64,000 bases of DNA from Nereocystis luetkeana. Lineage: Eukaryota; Sar; Phaeophyceae; Laminariales; Laminariaceae. Below, piece by piece: positions 60,770 to 64,000 of this stretch (position 1 is the stretch's first letter; each line of letters opens with the position of its first letter). The notes beneath the pieces are model-generated. The model did no database searches. It saw only the letters and a list, made by a program, of their open reading frames with translations, and was not told the origin of the DNA. The stretch is taken from contig JARUPZ010000013.1 in NCBI GenBank assembly GCA_031213475.1, positions 6,552,739-6,616,738 of the forward strand, read 5' to 3'. Both the position numbers and the translations under genes were made by a program.

Positions 60770-62389
60770 GGATACTGTAGATAGATGTACATACGACGTA
60801 CGTGCGCTGACACGACTTCTACTTTCTGGTCTGAGGTGGTACGCATTTGCTTCAGTTAAAGGTAAGCTGTCTTATCTTGCTTCCATTTATCCCTAACGAA
60901 TTCTTCCACTCCAGAGTTATTTGGTGCCTGTCCGGTCGGTGACCACGGAACGCGATGTTGCTATGAGCTCATGCAAGAACAACAACAACGGCAATTAGAT
61001 ACTTTGTCATGGGAAGCAACTCGGCCAGACTTTTCCTGTTCTCGTGTTACGAGGTTTCGCGTGGTGAGGCAACTATTTTTCTGTTTTCGGTCAGCGCCCT
61101 CTCCTCGCCCGTGTCCATTATTGTTTACCTGGGGTTCCGTTCTGGAGCATTTTTTCGCTCAATCCGTTGTTCTCCATCCTTTCAGTCTCAGAGTGTATCG
61201 TCGCGACGTTGAAGTGGTCCAGACTCAACTTCAACTCCGACGACTGCTGGGCGGCACTCTCAACGGCCTGCGGAGGAGAATGGCATGGCATCGGCGTTGC
61301 GTACGGAAAGAACGGCATTCGAGCTTGCACGAATTCTTCGCCGAACAGCTGAACGGAACAAGCATGATATTTAACGAACGAAAAAGATTGGCTGTGATCC
61401 TTGCGTGGCCAGGTTTCCCCATCGCCCAGCCTGGCAGCTGTACCCGGAGAGCCCTGTCCTGTTTTAGCGGGACCCGATATGTTCATATACTCAAGTATAC
61501 ATATACCTGGAAGAGGTCATGTGATGAAGTCGCAAAAAAAACGTATTCGTATTGTATTATAGTATGAACACGCGCGAAAAAGGGACTATTACGGGGGGCC
61601 ATAGTTAATAGGACCAAATACTGTTAGTAAAAATGGTTAAATATGTGGGGTTTATGTGTACCACAGGTCCTCTTAACTATGGTCCCCCGTAATATACCAC
61701 ACACAGCTTGCACATACGACTTGCACGAAGTCCTCGATCTCACAGCTCAAGTTTTTTTTTTTGTTTATGTTTTTTATTTTTTATTTTCACAAATGTGTAT
61801 GTACCCGGTACGTACAAGGCAAGGGGGGCTTCGTCGCGGTGGGCGGAGGACGCCCGCCTGCGGCTTCGCGCATGCCCGTAATTGTCACAGATGGCATACG
61901 CATACAGAGGTAAACAGAGGCTGTAAATTCGACATTACTGCCAAGGGGTGCACTCAAAAAAACAATATTCTTATAGCAACAGCAGCAGCAGCATTACAGA
62001 CGGGGCCCGGTCTTGAGAGAAACGTCAGTTGGGCGTTCAGGTAACCATCGTGGCGGCCGTCATGCCATGGCCTAGGGTATAGCTTCTTCTCACGGGACCG
62101 AGAGCGGTGTCCTCGCCAAACAACCGATCCCCAAAACACGCCAAACAATGCCACAACAACTTCGCCGTACCTCTCCCTGCTGTTGCGGTTGTTGCTGTTG
62201 CTGCTGCTGCTGCTGTTGTCGCTGCTGCTGTTGAGGCTGCTGATGCGGAACGAATTTCCCCGCGAACTCTCCACACCCTCTGGCAGAGGCGTGGCGCACC
62301 ATACTCGATGTCGCCACCCTTCGCTTCTTGCTCGCAACGCAGGGCGTGGGGGGCTGCATGGGGAGAGGGCTTGGCGCCATCCCCAGCAT
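57142..62389 (-). CDS. Unrecognised seven-exon gene: glutamine-rich, acidic, probably nuclear protein (364 aa)
   Basis: I do not recognise the family. Minus-strand exons in reading order: 62389-62171, 61267-61129, 60595-60448, 59335-59236, 58883-58806, 58184-58041, 57408-57142 (TAG). Every junction has GT/AG signals (for example CAG acceptors and a GTATGT donor after 60448), phases agree throughout, and the lengths sum to 1095 nt. Start ATG 62389 follows an in-frame TGA upstream. Features: a basic cluster ASKKRRVATS near residue 22 that looks like a nuclear localisation signal; a glutamine-rich tract in exon 1 and seven glutamines in exon 4; serine-rich middle; acidic tyrosine-containing C-terminal half (VDYSDLASILIDGFDV, EDPYSDYSLTGNS), a proline stretch (APTPPEHPPPPLED) and the ending ENPCDPYF. 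The composition suggests a transcription regulator or adaptor, but this is inference only. Upstream non-coding exons cannot be excluded. Confidence 0.72.
59635..59930. mobile_element. Small hAT-like element with internal palindrome
   Basis: 296 bp with ends CACGGGTGTTCACGGGCC and the complement of CACGGCTGTTCACGGGTC. Flanking 8-mers ACTGAAAT and AATGAAAT match at seven of eight positions, as expected for an 8 bp hAT-type target duplication. It lies in intron 3 of the minus-strand gene at 57-62 kb. An inner inverted repeat spans about 59,716-59,813. Confidence 0.6.
61587..61694. mobile_element. MITE family M, copy M6
   Basis: 108 bp copy with TATTACG/CGTAATA ends, in the first intron of the minus-strand gene at 57-62 kb (between exons 62,171 and 61,267). 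Confidence 0.8.
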
Positions 62390-62998
62390 TACCCTCACCG
62401 ATCCAATCTGCAGACAAAGGAATAGCGAAAGCGATCACCAAGGGAATAGCCAAGGGAGGATGAAACATGGGCGCAACGAGGCTCAACGCTACAACTGCCA
62501 CCGGCGAAACAAGCCATCGTGCCGTACGACAACCACCAAATCAGAGTCTCCGACCAGGAAACATCATCCGTACAAGAGCGCCTGCCGCCGCCGAAGCACA
62601 CCCGGCAAACACCCCTATCGTGCTGTAAGAAAACCACAAAGCCAGCATCGAGACGTGCACCCCGCGCGCACACCCTTGCGCGGGTATCGTTGGACGTCCC
62701 TGGTCCAACTCTCAGACAGGAGTCTTGATTGCTTGATCGAAAAACATATTCTCGTCGCCGTGTGTATCTACGTGCGGCCGGCCTATCGAGGAAACCGCTT
62801 CCATCCCAGGATAGAGCTGCAGCGAGGGAGATAGATAGTTGGACACGAATCAAGCGCAGCTTTTTATGTTTTCTTGCGGTGCTACACTACACTCACAAGG
62901 TCGTCCTCCTGGCTGTCGCTTTTAACCGTTACCCCCATTAACGGTAGCGGCGACGGCGTCTGTTGAGAGGCGGACGCCAACGACATTCTCGTATCAGC

Positions 62999-63240
62999 TC
63001 GGCCCTGTGTGTAGGGGTTGAGTTGGGTTGGGTTGGGGTTGAGTTGGGTAGCGTAGGGGTTGAGTTGGGTAGGGTTGGGGTAGGGTAGGGTTGGGGTTGA
63101 GTTGGGGTTGTTGGGTAGCGTAGGGGTTGAGTTGGGGTTGGGTTGGGTAGGGTAGGGTAGGGGTTGAGTTGGGGTTGGGTAGGGTTGGGGTTGGGGTTGG
63201 AGTCTGGCATCACGGGTGGGTGGGTGGGTGGGTGGGTAGT
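62999..63240. repeat. GGGTTGGG-type minisatellite
   Basis: Irregular units of GGGTTGAGTTGGG and GGGTAGGG, ending in four GGGTGGGTG units. G-rich on the + strand, so it could form quadruplexes. Confidence 0.8.
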
Positions 63241-63389
63241 CCAGTGGGTTGGGTCCACCAACCACACAACACCCTCCATGCACTGCGTCGAATGAATTGG
63301 GTACGACACGTGTCCGCAACACGCTATCCAGCATCACGATAGTTGTAGTGCTGCATGGTGTTTGTGTTAGTCATATGGGGTTGATACCA

Positions 63390-63502
63390 CCGTAAAGTGC
63401 ATTCCCGTTTCGGGCACAAACCGCTCGAATCCCAACTAGTTTTGGGAACAAACCGCTAAATACTGGTAGGTAGGTCGCTAGACCTGAATCCTAAAAGGTC
63501 AG
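63390..63502. mobile_element. MITE family P, diverged copy P5
   Basis: Keeps the CATTCCCGTTTCGGGCACAA arm and a right end with CCTAAAAGG. A single related arm (CCGGGGACAAACCACTTTTC) is at 59,473-59,492. Confidence 0.4.
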
Positions 63503-64000
63503 GATTACCTAGGTTACAAGGTAGTAGCTATTAAAGGACCGCGACTGATGCTAAGCGATTACTTTTCTTTACGCGGGGAAATGCCTGCCACGGATTTTAC
63601 CGCATATCAGTGCAAGTATGCGTGTTATTTATAGTTTTATCCCCCCCCCCCCCCATGATAAACAACAAGAAATCTCGGCTGAGAGACCGAGAACCTCATC
63701 GAAACTCGTACAACTATTTGCAAAAAAAAAGGCTTAAGCGTGCGTGGCGTGGAGTGTGATGCTGTGGTCGCGCGTGGCGTGGAGTGTACTGTGTACTGTG
63801 TAAGGCCTCATCGAAAGAGCAGTTTTCGCGTGCACGAAAAAAATTAACCTGCGTTGCGCTCTGATTCTTCAAGACGCGGCAATCACGCCGCCACATGGGG
63901 CTGTTTTTGTGGGAGATTCGTTAATGTATCGAGACAGATTCAATCGCAACAAAAAAACCCGATGAAGCCTCATCATATACCAGGTACCAGGTACATACGC

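Noticed and set aside
60307-61567. Long + strand open frames at 60,307-60,735 and 60,971-61,567 with protein-like composition
   Set aside because: Their phases cannot be joined on the + strand. The minus strand of the same DNA gives exons with good splice signals and matching phases that link to five other exons.
62999-63240. Telomere end
   Set aside because: Units are irregular GGGTTGGG/GGGTAGGG mixtures and ordinary sequence follows; a minisatellite fits better.

Overview
The window is nuclear DNA of a eukaryote with large introns, most likely a brown alga of the Ectocarpus type. The evidence is: genes split into many short exons with GT-AG introns of 0.3 to 4.5 kb; a moderate GC content; dense microsatellites; and retroelement remnants whose protein fragments (a Ty3/Gypsy integrase tail and a retroelement C-terminal region with a CCHC knuckle) resemble families I know from brown algal genomes. 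The organism assignment is an inference.

The dominant content is a head-to-tail tandem pair of genes for OvoA, the iron-dependent 5-histidylcysteine sulfoxide synthase with a fused methyltransferase that makes ovothiol. Copy 2 (30,828-48,696, + strand) is complete in this reading: 16 exons with matching phases and 803 codons before the stop. Copy 1 (exons at 769-7,515, + strand) starts upstream of the window. Its ten visible exons have exactly the same lengths and phases as the last ten exons of copy 2. The copies differ by about 4 to 18 % in three of the exons I compared, yet one exon and its downstream intron edge (6,257-6,597 versus 47,120-47,460) are almost identical, which suggests recent gene conversion. 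Copy 1 has lost one splice-acceptor AG.

The 23 kb between the copies (7.5-30.8 kb) is mostly repeats: SINE-like elements, a degenerate Ty3/Gypsy fragment (13.1-13.9 kb), two retroelement fragments on the minus strand (10.7-11.3 and 16.15-17.3 kb), minisatellites, microsatellites and MITEs. It also holds the start of a possible gene with a mitochondrial-type presequence and a polyglutamine run (18,907-20,002, +).

Downstream of copy 2 the sequence is again repeat-rich. It includes two hAT-like elements (51.3-52.5 and 59.6-59.9 kb), the larger filled with a pentanucleotide array. A seven-exon minus-strand gene (62,389-57,142) encodes an unrecognised 364-residue, glutamine-rich, acidic, probably nuclear protein. 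A short palindrome, TACCAGGTA/TACCTGGTA, occurs about 30 times outside the exons, against about 0.5 expected by chance. No rRNA gene, convincing tRNA gene or CRISPR array was seen.
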